Origin: RGIG2041 sp045652745
GTDB lineage: Bacteria; Bacillota; Clostridia; UBA1381; UMGS1253
Length of the DNA stretch: 64,000 nt
NCBI GenBank assembly: GCA_045652745.1
Contig: JAZRUW010000029.1
Coordinates: forward strand, 3,011-67,010
Direction of reading: 5' to 3'
Positions 1 to 8,338 of the stretch are shown here, one piece after another (positions within the stretch are counted from its first letter, which is position 1; the number at the start of each line of letters is the position of its first letter). A program made the translations under genes and the position numbers. The notes under the pieces are model-generated. The model made no database searches. It was not told the DNA's origin and was given only the letters and a program-made list of their open reading frames with translations.

Positions 1-1
1 C

Positions 2-568
2 GCATGGAAAACCGAAGATGCGCTCTATATGCAGGCAAACACCGACAAGGGTGCGGCGCTTTTAGACGCCTTAAAGGACGTCACCGAAGAAGCCGACACC
101 TCTGCAGTAGATGCACAGAAGGCAAAAATTCAGAGCATCTTAACAAAACTGCCGCTTGCAGATTTGAAGGCCGATGCCTTCGGCGGCGGCAAAACGGATG
201 AATACTTCAATCATCCGGCATGGGAAAGCCTTTCCGCGGCGTGCCTGGGTTGCGGTACCTGTACCTTTGTGTGCCCGACCTGCCAGTGCTACGACATCAA
301 AGACTTTAACACAGGTAACGGCGTAATCCGTTACAGATGTTGGGATTCGTGCATGTATTCCGACTTCACAAAAATGGCGCACGGCAACAACCGTCTGACA
401 CAGAAGGAACGCTTCCGTCAGCGTTTCATGCACAAACTGGTATACTATCCGGAAAACAATGAAGGATTATTCAGCTGTGTCGGCTGTGGTCGCTGCTTAT
501 CTAAATGCCCGATTTCCATGAACATTGTAAAAGTAATGAAAACGATTGGAGGGAAAGACAGTGAATAA
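2..568 (+). CDS. AsrA/hydrogenase-type 4Fe-4S electron-transfer subunit (5' end missing)
   Basis: The reading frame is open from the window edge to the stop at 566-568, so only the C-terminal 188 residues are seen. They hold two cysteine clusters, CLGCGTCTFVCPTC and CVGCGRCLSKCP, each the pattern of a [4Fe-4S] ferredoxin site. The layout matches the C-terminal half of subunit A of anaerobic sulfite reductase and related hydrogenase or sulfur-reductase electron-transfer subunits. No sulfite reductase catalytic (C) subunit follows; the downstream genes are an AsrB-like flavoprotein and a fumarate-reductase-like pair. It therefore probably passes electrons between the NAD(P)H-oxidising flavoprotein and the terminal reductase in the cytoplasm. 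It overlaps the next gene by 8 bases. The family is clear, the electron route is inference. Confidence 0.8.
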   Translation, partial: AWKTEDALYMQANTDKGAALLDALKDVTEEADTSAVDAQKAKIQSILTKLPLADLKADAFGGGKTDEYFNHPAWESLSAACLGCGTCTFVCPTCQCYDIKDFNTGNGVIRYRCWDSCMYSDFTKMAHGNNRLTQKERFRQRFMHKLVYYPENNEGLFSCVGCGRCLSKCPISMNIVKVMKTIGGKDSE

Positions 569-1394
569 CGCATTCGATACTTTAATCCCTACTGTCGGTG
601 TCATCACCGATGTACGCATCGATACGCCGGACATCAAGACCTTCCGCGTGGTTACGCCGGACGGTAAAAAGGCTTTTGAGCATCGCCCAGGCCAGTGTGC
701 AATGCTTTCTATTCCGGGTATCGGCGAAGCGATGTTTTCCATCACCTCTTCTCCAACCAATACAGAGTATATGGAATTTTCCATTAAAAAGTGCGGTTGT
801 GTGACCGAGTGGCTCCATCAGGCGGAAGTCGGTCAGCAGATTACCATCCGCGGACCGTACGGCAATCCGTTCCCGGTAGACGATGTGTTTGCAGGCAAAA
901 ACCTGCTTTTCATCGCCGGCGGTGTAGGTTTAGCGCCGCTTCGTTCCGTTATCAACTACTGCCGTCACTACCGTGACCGCTACGGTGAAATTGATATCGT
1001 TTACGGCTCCAGAAGCAAAGATGACCTTCTGGATTACAAAGAAATTATCGAGGAGTGGTCGACCGATGCAGGTGTGAACGTACACCTGACCATCGACAAT
1101 CCGCAGGAGGGTTGGGACGGTCACGTCGGCTTTGTACCGAACTACGTAAAGGAACTCGGCTTTTCCACCGATAAAACCGCCGTGCTTTGCGGTCCGCCGA
1201 TTATGATTAAGTTCACACTTGAAGGACTTTGCGCACTCGGCTTTGACAAAACGCAGATTTACACAACGCTTGAACTTCGCATGAAGTGCGGCGTAGGCAA
1301 ATGCGGCAGATGTAACGTAGGTGCAAAATATGTTTGCAAAGACGGTCCGGTCTTCCGTTGTGACGAGCTCGAAGAGCTGCCGGATGAATATTAA
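561..1394 (+). CDS. AsrB-like FAD/NAD(P)H-binding reductase with [2Fe-2S] site
   Basis: This is a 277-residue protein of the ferredoxin-NADP reductase superfamily (AsrB/PyrK/sulfhydrogenase gamma type). An FAD-binding barrel carries RPGQCAMLSIPG and MFSITSSP near residues 42-65. A nucleotide-binding lobe with IAGGVGLAPLR follows near 117-127. A C-terminal CGVGKCGRCNVG with a further cysteine is the usual [2Fe-2S] site. GTG at 561 is chosen as start because GGAGG lies 8 bases before it at 548-552; the in-frame ATG at 546 lies inside that ribosome site's upstream region and has none of its own. It overlaps the previous gene, implying coupled translation. It most likely oxidises NADH or NADPH and feeds the iron-sulfur subunits on either side. 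Confidence 0.85.
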   Translation: MNNAFDTLIPTVGVITDVRIDTPDIKTFRVVTPDGKKAFEHRPGQCAMLSIPGIGEAMFSITSSPTNTEYMEFSIKKCGCVTEWLHQAEVGQQITIRGPYGNPFPVDDVFAGKNLLFIAGGVGLAPLRSVINYCRHYRDRYGEIDIVYGSRSKDDLLDYKEIIEEWSTDAGVNVHLTIDNPQEGWDGHVGFVPNYVKELGFSTDKTAVLCGPPIMIKFTLEGLCALGFDKTQIYTTLELRMKCGVGKCGRCNVGAKYVCKDGPVFRCDELEELPDEY

Positions 1395-1406
1395 AGGAGA
1401 ATAAGC

Positions 1407-2081
1407 ATGGAAAAAATGGTAAATATTTTTCTTTTCGGCAAAAAGTATTCCGTGCCGGAAAACTTAACAATTATGACCGCAATGGAATACGCGGGCTACC
1501 AGCTCGTGCGCGGTTGCGGTTGCCGTAATGGCTTTTGCGGCGCCTGCGCAACGATTTATCGCATCAAGGGCGATAAGGAGTTAAAGGCTTGTCTGGCTTG
1601 CCAGACCAAGGTAGAGGACAATATGTATATTGCAACTCTGCCGTTCTTCCCGCTTGTAAAACAGGCGTATGACATCGAAAAAATTCCGGTAAACGAAACC
1701 GTAATGATGCAGCTTTATCCGGAAATCTATGCGTGCATCGGCTGTAATGCCTGCACCAAGAGCTGTACACAGGGTCTTAACGTAATGCAGTATATTGCCT
1801 ATGCACAGCGCGGTGATTTCGAAGCTTGTGCAGAAGAGTCTTTTGACTGCGTAATGTGCGGCGTATGTTCGTCGAGATGCCCGGCCGGCATTTCGCACCC
1901 ACAGGTGGCAATGCTTGCACGCCGCATCAACGGTAAGTACCTCGCACCGGGTTGCGGTCACTTAGAAGACCGCGTACGCGAAATCAAAAACGGTGATTTC
2001 AATGACCTCATCGAAGCGCTTATGCAAAAACCGATTGAGGAAATGAAGGAACTCTACAATACAAGAGAAATCGAGAAGTAA
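1407..2081 (+). CDS. Fumarate reductase-type iron-sulfur subunit ([2Fe-2S] + two [4Fe-4S])
   Basis: The 224-residue protein has an N-terminal ferredoxin-like domain with GCGCRNGFCGACA and a later CLAC, the four cysteines of a plant-type [2Fe-2S] site. Two ferredoxin-like clusters follow, CIGCNACTKSCTQG and CVMCGVCSSRCPAG. This order is that of SdhB/FrdB and of the N-terminal part of the methanogen thiol:fumarate reductase subunit TfrB. The second and third motifs lack the extra cysteine pattern of a [3Fe-4S] quinone-side cluster, and no membrane anchor gene is present, so a soluble enzyme is likely. AAGGAG sits just ahead of the ATG. It should wire the AsrAB-like pair to the flavoprotein encoded next. 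Confidence 0.8.
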   Translation: MEKMVNIFLFGKKYSVPENLTIMTAMEYAGYQLVRGCGCRNGFCGACATIYRIKGDKELKACLACQTKVEDNMYIATLPFFPLVKQAYDIEKIPVNETVMMQLYPEIYACIGCNACTKSCTQGLNVMQYIAYAQRGDFEACAEESFDCVMCGVCSSRCPAGISHPQVAMLARRINGKYLAPGCGHLEDRVREIKNGDFNDLIEALMQKPIEEMKELYNTREIEK

Positions 2082-2094
2082 GGAGGAAAAGCAT

Positions 2095-3693
2095 ATGTAT
2101 TCGGAAAAATTCCAAAAATCGATTGCCGCTGTAGAAGCTGCAAGAGAGAAAAACATCGCATTAGAGCCGGAGCGTATGACCGCTAAGCAAAAAGAAGATT
2201 TGCTGGCCGCTTTCCATCCGGACTATAAACAAGACGAATTTTCGGTGCTGTCCATCGGCCCGAACAAGGGCGATAAAGTGCCGACTCAGCTTGCAGAAAT
2301 TCTGCAGGCACACAGCCGCATCAGCGCAGACAGCGTAGATTTAAGCAAGCCGGACTACGAAACCGACGTACTCATCATCGGTGGCGGCGGCGCAGGTACC
2401 TCTGCGGCAATTGAAGCGCACGAAGCCGGCGCAAACGTTATGATTGTAACCAAACTGCGTATGGGCGATGCCAACACCATGATGGCAGAAGGCGGTATTC
2501 AGGCGGCAGATAAGCCGAACGATTCGCCGGCCATCCACTTTGTAGATGCTTTCGGCGGCGGCCACTTTGCCGCAAAGCGCGAACTTTTATCTAAGCTCGT
2601 TTGCGACGCTCCGGAAGCCATTGCGTGGCTTTCCAACCTCGGCGTAGAATTTGACAAAGAGGCTGACGGCACAATGGTCACCACCCACGGCGGCGGTACT
2701 TCCAGAAAAAGAATGCACGCGGCAAAGGACTATTCCGGCGCAGAAATCATGCGTACCCTGCGTGACGAAGTATTAAACCGTGAAATTCCGGTGGTAGACT
2801 TTACAGCGGCTATTGAACTGATTTTAGACGAAAACGGCAACGCAGCAGGTGCAGTGCTGATGAACATGGAAACCAAAGAACTTTTGGTTGCCAAGGCAAA
2901 GACCGTCATTATCGCAACAGGCGGTGCAGGCCGTATGCATTACCAGGGCTTCCCGACCTCCAACCACTACGGCGCAACCGCTGACGGTCTTGTGCTCGGT
3001 TACAGAGTCGGCGCAAAGCTTCTGTACGCGGAAACGTTGCAGTATCACCCGACGGGCGTTGCTTATCCGGAACAGATTTTCGGTGCACTCGTAACCGAAA
3101 AGGTACGTTCCCTGGGTGCAAAGCTCGTCAACGAAAACGGCGAAGTATTCATGCATCCGCTCGAAACCCGTGACGTTGCGGCAGCCTCCATCATCCGCGA
3201 GTGCTCCGAGCGCGACAATGGTGTGGACACCGGCAGCGGTAAGGGCGTATGGCTCGACACCCCGATGATTGAAAAAATCGGCGGCGAAGGCACAATTATG
3301 AAGAGAATTCCGGCGATGTGGAGAATGTTTGAAAAATACGGCATTGATATCCGCAAAGAGCCGATTCTGGTTTATCCGACGCTCCACTACCAAAACGGCG
3401 GCCTCGATATCACCGCTGACGGCATGACCACCAACGTAGAAAACCTGTTCGTTGCTGGTGAAGCGGTTGGTGGTATTCACGGTAAAAACCGTCTGATGGG
3501 CAACTCCCTGCTCGACATCATCGTGTTCGGCAGAAGTGCAGGTATCCATGCGGCGGCAAAGGCGAAGAGCGTAAATGTCGGCAAGTTGACACTTGACCAC
3601 ATCGAAAAATTCGAAAAAGAAATCGAGAAAGCCGGCATCGAAACCGATACCGTTTCCCCGAAACTTTTACCGGATTACACACAAAAAAGGTAA
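2095..3693 (+). CDS. Fumarate reductase/succinate dehydrogenase-type flavoprotein
   Basis: This 532-residue protein has about 85 extra residues before the FAD-binding motif DVLIIGGGGAGTSAAIEA. Family hallmarks include the TTHGGGTSRKR segment, QYHPTG (the substrate-site histidine and threonine), GGLDITADG with VAGEAVGG (C-terminal FAD contact), and the closing NRLMGNSLLD with its arginine. Members reduce fumarate or oxidise succinate or L-aspartate. With an SdhB-like partner and NAD(P)H-linked AsrAB-like subunits in the same operon, and no quinone anchor, fumarate reduction driven by NAD(P)H is the best guess. Another enoate such as urocanate or a cinnamate-like acid is possible, since substrate choice cannot be read from these motifs. 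AAGGAGG precedes the ATG. Confidence 0.85.
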   Translation: MYSEKFQKSIAAVEAAREKNIALEPERMTAKQKEDLLAAFHPDYKQDEFSVLSIGPNKGDKVPTQLAEILQAHSRISADSVDLSKPDYETDVLIIGGGGAGTSAAIEAHEAGANVMIVTKLRMGDANTMMAEGGIQAADKPNDSPAIHFVDAFGGGHFAAKRELLSKLVCDAPEAIAWLSNLGVEFDKEADGTMVTTHGGGTSRKRMHAAKDYSGAEIMRTLRDEVLNREIPVVDFTAAIELILDENGNAAGAVLMNMETKELLVAKAKTVIIATGGAGRMHYQGFPTSNHYGATADGLVLGYRVGAKLLYAETLQYHPTGVAYPEQIFGALVTEKVRSLGAKLVNENGEVFMHPLETRDVAAASIIRECSERDNGVDTGSGKGVWLDTPMIEKIGGEGTIMKRIPAMWRMFEKYGIDIRKEPILVYPTLHYQNGGLDITADGMTTNVENLFVAGEAVGGIHGKNRLMGNSLLDIIVFGRSAGIHAAAKAKSVNVGKLTLDHIEKFEKEIEKAGIETDTVSPKLLPDYTQKR

Positions 3694-3710
3694 GGTAAGG
3701 AGACATTAAA

Positions 3711-4973
3711 ATGAGTTTGTTAAACGGAATTATTTCAATCAGTAACATTTATACATTATTATTCGTAATTTTCTCCGTTCTTCTTTTGGGCTATCTCCTT
3801 GGAAGAATTACAATCAAGGGCATCTCGCTTGGTGATGCCGGCGTATTCATTATTGCATTGTTCTTTGGTGCATTGTTTTTCAGTGTAGATGAAGCCGGTG
3901 CGTTATTGTTTGCTGCATCCTCGAAACCCTACGATTTTAACGCCGGTCTTTCTATTGTAGAAAGCCTCGGTCTTGTTCTTTTTGTAACATCGGTTGGTTA
4001 CATCGCCGGACCTAAGTTTTTCGGAAACTTCAAGAAAAACTTTAAGTCTTATGTGCTCTTAGGTGCGATTATCATCCTCGCCGGCGGTCTTTCGGCGGTT
4101 GCTTGCATCTATGCCGGCGAAATCTTCGGCTATGGCGCAACAATCGAAAGTCAAGATGGTTTTGTAGCAATGATTGTTGGATTGCTTTCCGGCTCTCTGA
4201 CATCAACACCTGCTTTTTCCGCCGCTAAAGCAACCGTTGCAGAAGAATTTACCGGTCTTGTATCCGTAGGCCATGGTATTGCTTATATTTTTGGTGTGGT
4301 TGGCGTTGTTCTCTTCGTGCAGATTATACCGAAACTTACAAAAGCAAACATGGAAGAAGAACGTGCAAAAATTGCTGTTACAACTGAAATCAAAGAAGAA
4401 AAAGCACAGAAAAAGTTGTTTGAAATCGACCATATGGGTATCGCAGGATTCTGCCTCGCGGCAATTCTCGGTACTTTCGTAGGTCAGATTAAAATCCCGC
4501 TTTCTTCTGCCGGCTTGTCAGGCACATGCTTCTCTCTTACCACAACAGGCGGTTGCTTGCTTATGAGTTTAATTTTAGGCCACTTCGGTAAAATCGGCAG
4601 AATCAGCATTATGCCAGCTCAGAGCACACTTAAACTCTTTAGAGAACTGGGTCTTGTACTTTTCTTGGTTGGCGCAGGTATACCGGGCGGTGCAGAATTC
4701 GTTGCAAACTTTGACCCGATGTATTTTGTATACGGTATCATTATGACAATTTTCCCGTTAATTATCGGATACTTATTCGCAAAATATGTACTTAAACTCA
4801 GTTTGCTTAACAATCTTGGTTCTATCACGGGCGGCATGACAAGCACCCCTGCGCTCGGTACGCTGATTGGTGTAGCCGGCACAGAAGATGTTGCATCCGC
4901 TTACGCGGCAACCTACCCGATTGCTTTAATCGCAGTCGTTCTGGTATCGCAGTTTATTATCATTTTGTTTTAA
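3711..4973 (+). CDS. AspT/YidE/YbjL-type antiporter-like membrane transporter
   Basis: The 420-residue, very hydrophobic protein has an internal duplication typical of the aspartate-alanine exchanger family. Each half carries a serine/threonine-proline hairpin: SGSLTSTPAFSAAKATV near residue 163 and GGMTSTPALGTLIG near 374. The family's usual central TrkA_C regulatory domains are absent; only a short charged loop rich in Lys and Glu (residues ~205-235) joins the halves, so it is shorter than AspT itself (over 500 residues). It starts 17 bases after the flavoprotein stop, with AAGGAG ahead of its ATG, so it belongs to the operon. A succinate/dicarboxylate export or exchange role fits the context but is inferred. 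Confidence 0.75.
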   Translation: MSLLNGIISISNIYTLLFVIFSVLLLGYLLGRITIKGISLGDAGVFIIALFFGALFFSVDEAGALLFAASSKPYDFNAGLSIVESLGLVLFVTSVGYIAGPKFFGNFKKNFKSYVLLGAIIILAGGLSAVACIYAGEIFGYGATIESQDGFVAMIVGLLSGSLTSTPAFSAAKATVAEEFTGLVSVGHGIAYIFGVVGVVLFVQIIPKLTKANMEEERAKIAVTTEIKEEKAQKKLFEIDHMGIAGFCLAAILGTFVGQIKIPLSSAGLSGTCFSLTTTGGCLLMSLILGHFGKIGRISIMPAQSTLKLFRELGLVLFLVGAGIPGGAEFVANFDPMYFVYGIIMTIFPLIIGYLFAKYVLKLSLLNNLGSITGGMTSTPALGTLIGVAGTEDVASAYAATYPIALIAVVLVSQFIIILF

Positions 4974-5001
4974 GTAAACTGACATACAAAAAAGCACCCA
5001 A

Positions 5002-5022
5002 GGGCGTGTATTGTTAAGGATA
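5002..5022 (+). repeat. Degenerate copy of the GGGCGAGTGTTCT motif
   Basis: This 21-base stretch matches 18 of 21 positions of the motif that forms both ends of the element at 18502-18780. It lies in the gap between the transporter and the restriction-modification island. An inverted, weaker match sits at 8381-8401, just past the other side of the island. Confidence 0.5.
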
Positions 5023-5029
5023 GTAATTT

Positions 5030-5070
5030 AAAAGGCAGAAACGAATAATTTCGTTTCTGCCTTTTATTAT
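5030..5070 (+). terminator. Intrinsic terminator of the redox operon
   Basis: A 16-base perfect stem (5030-5045 with 5050-5065, core GGCAGAAACGAA) closes a four-base loop and runs into a T-rich tail. It stands 57 bases after the transporter stop and should end the operon before the restriction-modification island. Confidence 0.85.
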
Positions 5071-5177
5071 AGGGTTCAGCGTTTTCCAACGAACCGCAAA
5101 GGTCTTAGGATTTTACTAAATATTTGGAAGATGGTATGCATTTCCCCTGCTTGTTACAGCACCGGACAAGAATCGTA

Positions 5178-5220
5178 TTGACATTTTTATATGCTTATGA
5201 TATCATAATATTATGATATC
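5178..5220 (+). promoter_or_regulatory. Promoter and palindromic operator of the restriction-modification operon
   Basis: TTGACA at 5178-5183 and TATCAT at 5201-5206 are separated by exactly 17 bases, a near-consensus vegetative promoter. A perfect 22-base palindrome at 5199-5220 (half-site GATATCATAAT) covers the -10 element and the start region. A protein bound there would block polymerase. The first gene downstream encodes a ribbon-helix-helix protein, a fold that often binds such palindromes, so autorepression of the operon is likely. Confidence 0.75.
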
Positions 5221-5237
5221 GTTATGGGGGTTCAAAA

Positions 5238-5417
5238 ATGAATAAATCAAAAACTCCAACATCAGAAAAAATAGGTGTTCCTTTACGATTAGAACCGCAA
5301 TTGTATGAAAAAATGATAAGTAGAGTTCAAAAAGAAAAAAAGGAACAACGGGGATACAGCATAAATCAACTTTTGACGGAACTTCTTGAAAATGAATTAA
5401 GGGAGACTGAGTTATGA
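5238..5417 (+). CDS. Small ribbon-helix-helix (Arc/CopG-like) DNA-binding protein
   Basis: This 59-residue reading frame starts at ATG 5238 behind GGGGG and ends in a TGA overlapping the ATG of the methylase gene by four bases (ATGA), a sign of coupled translation. A short strand (KIGVPLRL) is followed by two predicted helices, LEPQLYEKMISRVQKEKK and SINQLLTELLENEL, the strand-helix-helix plan of dimeric RHH repressors. The protein is lysine and glutamate rich and the gene is AT-rich like the rest of the island. It sits just downstream of the 22-base palindrome and is the obvious candidate to bind it, taking the place of the usual HTH controller (C) protein of restriction-modification systems. 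Confidence 0.75.
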   Translation: MNKSKTPTSEKIGVPLRLEPQLYEKMISRVQKEKKEQRGYSINQLLTELLENELRETEL

Positions 5418-7231
5418 TAAGAGCAGATATGATCTCTATAATAGGACGACAGTACCTAACAAGTAATATAGAAAATGATGAATATAGTTATCCAAAAGCA
5501 TTTTCCAATGCCGCTTTACCTTTTTCTCCAATTACGAATGTAAAAGGCAGAAAGTTTGAAAAACTTGATATTCGTTTTGTAAAAGATGGGGTTACTGTTC
5601 TTGTAGAAACCAAGCAGAATTTTGTAAAAGCAGATGAAGAACAATTATCCGCTTATGTTGAGTATGAAAAAGCTCTTACTGGAAATAAGACCGTTGCTAT
5701 TTTAGCAAATACCACAAATGATAATGTAAAGGTTTGGCGTGGTGTTGTTTCTGACGGTGATTTTATGCCAAAGGAAACGGCACTTCGCACTATGGATGAA
5801 TATATTGATTTTTATACATCAAAAATTAATGACAAAGAAAAAGTGATGCAGAACACATACAAACTTAATGAATTACTGCATCGCCACAGTATTCCTGAAA
5901 AACTTCGCAGTCAGTTTGTAGGCACTTGCTTATTAGCTTTGAAAAATGGTCTTGATTATTCCACTTCTTCGTTATCTGCAGCGCAAATCCGTACAAGAGT
6001 CAAAGAGGTTTTGGAAGAACTTTTGAATTCGGATATTAACAAAGCAGAGAAACTTGCGCTGCTTAATCGTAATGTTTTGGGTGATCAGTATGTTCGTCAA
6101 CTTAGTATTGAATCATTTAGAGAGATTTTAAAATTCATTGAAGAGAGCATTCTGCCGTTTATCAATGATAAAAGCACTTCTGGTCAAGACTTACTGAATT
6201 TGTTTTTCGTTACATTTAACAAGTATGTAGGTAAATCAGATAAAAACCAAGCTTTTACTCCAGACCATATTACTGATTTTATGTCGAAAATTATGAGTAT
6301 TAACAAACATTCCGTTGTTCTTGACCCCTGCTGCGGTAGCGGTTCGTTCCTTGTTCGAGCAATGACACAAGCACTTGATGATTGTGCTACTGCTGCCGAA
6401 CAAGATAAAGTTAAAAAACACCAAATATTTGGTATAGAGTTTGATGAAAATGTGTATGGATTAGCTACAACTAATATGCTGATTCATTCGGACGGAAACT
6501 CTAATATCCGTCAGGGCAGTTGTTTTGCCTTGGCAGATTGGATTAAAGAGGCAAAGCCCAATGTGATTTTGATGAATCCACCATATAATGGCCAGCGCAT
6601 TCATCTCCCACATTCTTATGTTTCAACTTGGTCTAAAGACAAGAAAGAAGATCCTTCAAAAGGATTGTATTTTGTTAAATTTATAGCCGACACATTAAAC
6701 TCAATCAACCATCAAGCAAAATTAGCTGTCTTATTACCTGTTGCCTGTGCAATTGGAACAAGTGGCGAAATTTCGAAATTGAAAAAGGAAATTCTGGAAG
6801 AAAACACTCTTGATGCTGTATTTACACTTCCCAACGAAATTTTTTATCCTGGCGCAAGCGCTTCCGCTTGTTGTATGGTATTTAAGATTGGCACAAAGCA
6901 TAACGATGTTTCTAACCCCGACACTTTCTTTGGATATTACAAAGATGACGGATTCAAGAAAAAGAAAAATCTTGGTCGCGTTGAGCAGATTGATGCTGCT
7001 ACCGGAAAGAGTAAGTGGATTGAAATTGAGCGTGAATGGATTGAATTATACCGCAACAGATATGCAGTTGATGGTTTTTCTGCTACTTATAAAGTTACAG
7101 GAGAGGACGAGTGGCTTTGCGAAGCGTATATGAAAACCGACTATTCGAAATTAACTGAACAAGATTTTCAGAAAACAATCAACGACTATCTTGCTTACCT
7201 CATAAAGGAGGGTCATGTTTATGAATCTTAA
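5414..7231 (+). CDS. BcgI-like fused restriction endonuclease / N6-adenine methyltransferase subunit
   Basis: The 605-residue protein combines two activities. Residues ~45-75 hold a candidate PD-(D/E)xK nuclease core: the aspartate in KLDIRF followed by LVETKQNF. The centre carries the adenine methyltransferase motifs, motif I DPCCGSGSFLVRAM near 300 and motif IV MNPPYNG near 390. Length and layout match subunit A of BcgI, a type IIB enzyme (about 640 residues) that cuts on both sides of its site, and the next gene is a matching specificity subunit. Type I HsdM would lack the nuclease, and a separate HsdR is absent. The gene is clearly AT-richer than the flanking operons, consistent with horizontal transfer. 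Confidence 0.8.
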   Translation: MIRADMISIIGRQYLTSNIENDEYSYPKAFSNAALPFSPITNVKGRKFEKLDIRFVKDGVTVLVETKQNFVKADEEQLSAYVEYEKALTGNKTVAILANTTNDNVKVWRGVVSDGDFMPKETALRTMDEYIDFYTSKINDKEKVMQNTYKLNELLHRHSIPEKLRSQFVGTCLLALKNGLDYSTSSLSAAQIRTRVKEVLEELLNSDINKAEKLALLNRNVLGDQYVRQLSIESFREILKFIEESILPFINDKSTSGQDLLNLFFVTFNKYVGKSDKNQAFTPDHITDFMSKIMSINKHSVVLDPCCGSGSFLVRAMTQALDDCATAAEQDKVKKHQIFGIEFDENVYGLATTNMLIHSDGNSNIRQGSCFALADWIKEAKPNVILMNPPYNGQRIHLPHSYVSTWSKDKKEDPSKGLYFVKFIADTLNSINHQAKLAVLLPVACAIGTSGEISKLKKEILEENTLDAVFTLPNEIFYPGASASACCMVFKIGTKHNDVSNPDTFFGYYKDDGFKKKKNLGRVEQIDAATGKSKWIEIEREWIELYRNRYAVDGFSATYKVTGEDEWLCEAYMKTDYSKLTEQDFQKTINDYLAYLIKEGHVYES

Positions 7232-8333
7232 TGTTGATTCTTGGAAAGAGTTTCAGTTAACAGATGTTTTTGTCGTAAAAGGAGGTTTCTACAACAAAAA
7301 GCCTGAACATTCAATTGATGGTCGAGTCCCTTTCCTTGCTTCAACTGAATCGAATAATGGTGTTACGGAATACTACTCTTTAGATGATATTAAGTCTTGG
7401 GATAAAGTAGGAAACGCGGACAAAACACTTGACAAAAAGATATATAAGGGAAACTGCATTGCTGTTACGGTAAATGGTTCGGTATGCAATGCTTTCTATC
7501 AGAGTGAAGATTTTACTTGCAGTCATGATATTACTGCATTATATCCTATACAACACGAACTATCACCAATGCAAGCACTATTTGTTTGCACTGTAATTAT
7601 GAAAGAAAAATATCGTTGGAGTTATGGTAGAAAACCGCATGACGTTAAGAAATTTGGGAAATCTATTATAAAACTACCAATTACTGAAAACGGAAATGTT
7701 GACTGGGATTTTATGGACAAATACATAAAATCGCTTCATTATAAACCTCTTACTACTAAAAACAAAAAAATGAATGTCCAAGAACTAAAAGTTAGCGAGT
7801 GGCAAGAGTTTTATATATCGAGAACAGCCACACAATCCGGACTGTTTGAAATAGAAAATTGCAAATGTGGTAGTGCTGGTAATTTAGATGACGGAGATAT
7901 TATAAACTATATTGGAGCTAAGAAAAATGATAACGGGGTTATGCGAAAAGTAGTTCGAGAAGAATCTCTTGTATCAAAAGGTAATGGAATTATGTTTATC
8001 TGTGATGGTGAGGGTTCTGTAGGATATACAAATTATATGAATGAAGATTTCATCGGCTCAACCACAACGTCTATCGGATATGATGAAGCACTAAACCCTT
8101 ATGTTGCACTATTTTTAGTGTCAGTTTTAGATAAAGAAAAATTCAAATATTCATATGGCAGAAAATACCGTGCACATATAAACGAAGTTACTATTAAACT
8201 TCCAATTCAAAGAAGCACAAATGGGCATCCGATTATCGACAATTCAAAAAAATATTCAAAAGAGGGATATCTTCCTGATTGGTCTTTTATGGAACATTAT
8301 ATAAAAGCATTACCTTATGGGGATAGGCTATAA
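7221..8333 (+). CDS. Restriction-modification specificity subunit (BcgIB-like, HsdS family)
   Basis: This ~370-residue protein is made of two similar halves, each a target-recognition domain. The half ends repeat as VDWDFMDKYIKSL and PDWSFMEHYIKAL, and WKEFQLTDVF at the start matches WQEFYISRTA in the middle. The repeat of KYRWSYGRKP and KFKYSYGRKY confirms the duplication. Two domains imply a bipartite recognition sequence. ATG 7221 is preferred because GGAGGG ends 8 bases before it; the ATG at 7215 has only two bases of spacing. It overlaps the methylase-nuclease gene by 11 bases. Length agrees with BcgI subunit B (about 340 residues). Confidence 0.8.
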   Translation: MNLNVDSWKEFQLTDVFVVKGGFYNKKPEHSIDGRVPFLASTESNNGVTEYYSLDDIKSWDKVGNADKTLDKKIYKGNCIAVTVNGSVCNAFYQSEDFTCSHDITALYPIQHELSPMQALFVCTVIMKEKYRWSYGRKPHDVKKFGKSIIKLPITENGNVDWDFMDKYIKSLHYKPLTTKNKKMNVQELKVSEWQEFYISRTATQSGLFEIENCKCGSAGNLDDGDIINYIGAKKNDNGVMRKVVREESLVSKGNGIMFICDGEGSVGYTNYMNEDFIGSTTTSIGYDEALNPYVALFLVSVLDKEKFKYSYGRKYRAHINEVTIKLPIQRSTNGHPIIDNSKKYSKEGYLPDWSFMEHYIKALPYGDRL

Positions 8334-8338
8334 CAAAC

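Noticed and set aside
140..433. Many long antisense frames inside the redox operon (for example 140-433 and 2824-3600)
   Set aside because: They mirror well-supported genes, have odd composition (His, Cys and Arg rich) and lack start signals; they are by-products of codon bias.
561..2081. Anaerobic sulfite reductase operon
   Set aside because: AsrA- and AsrB-like subunits are present, but no siroheme-binding catalytic subunit follows; the next genes are fumarate-reductase-like.
5414..8333. Classical type I restriction-modification system
   Set aside because: No separate HsdR gene is present, and the methylase protein already carries a candidate nuclease core, fitting type IIB instead.
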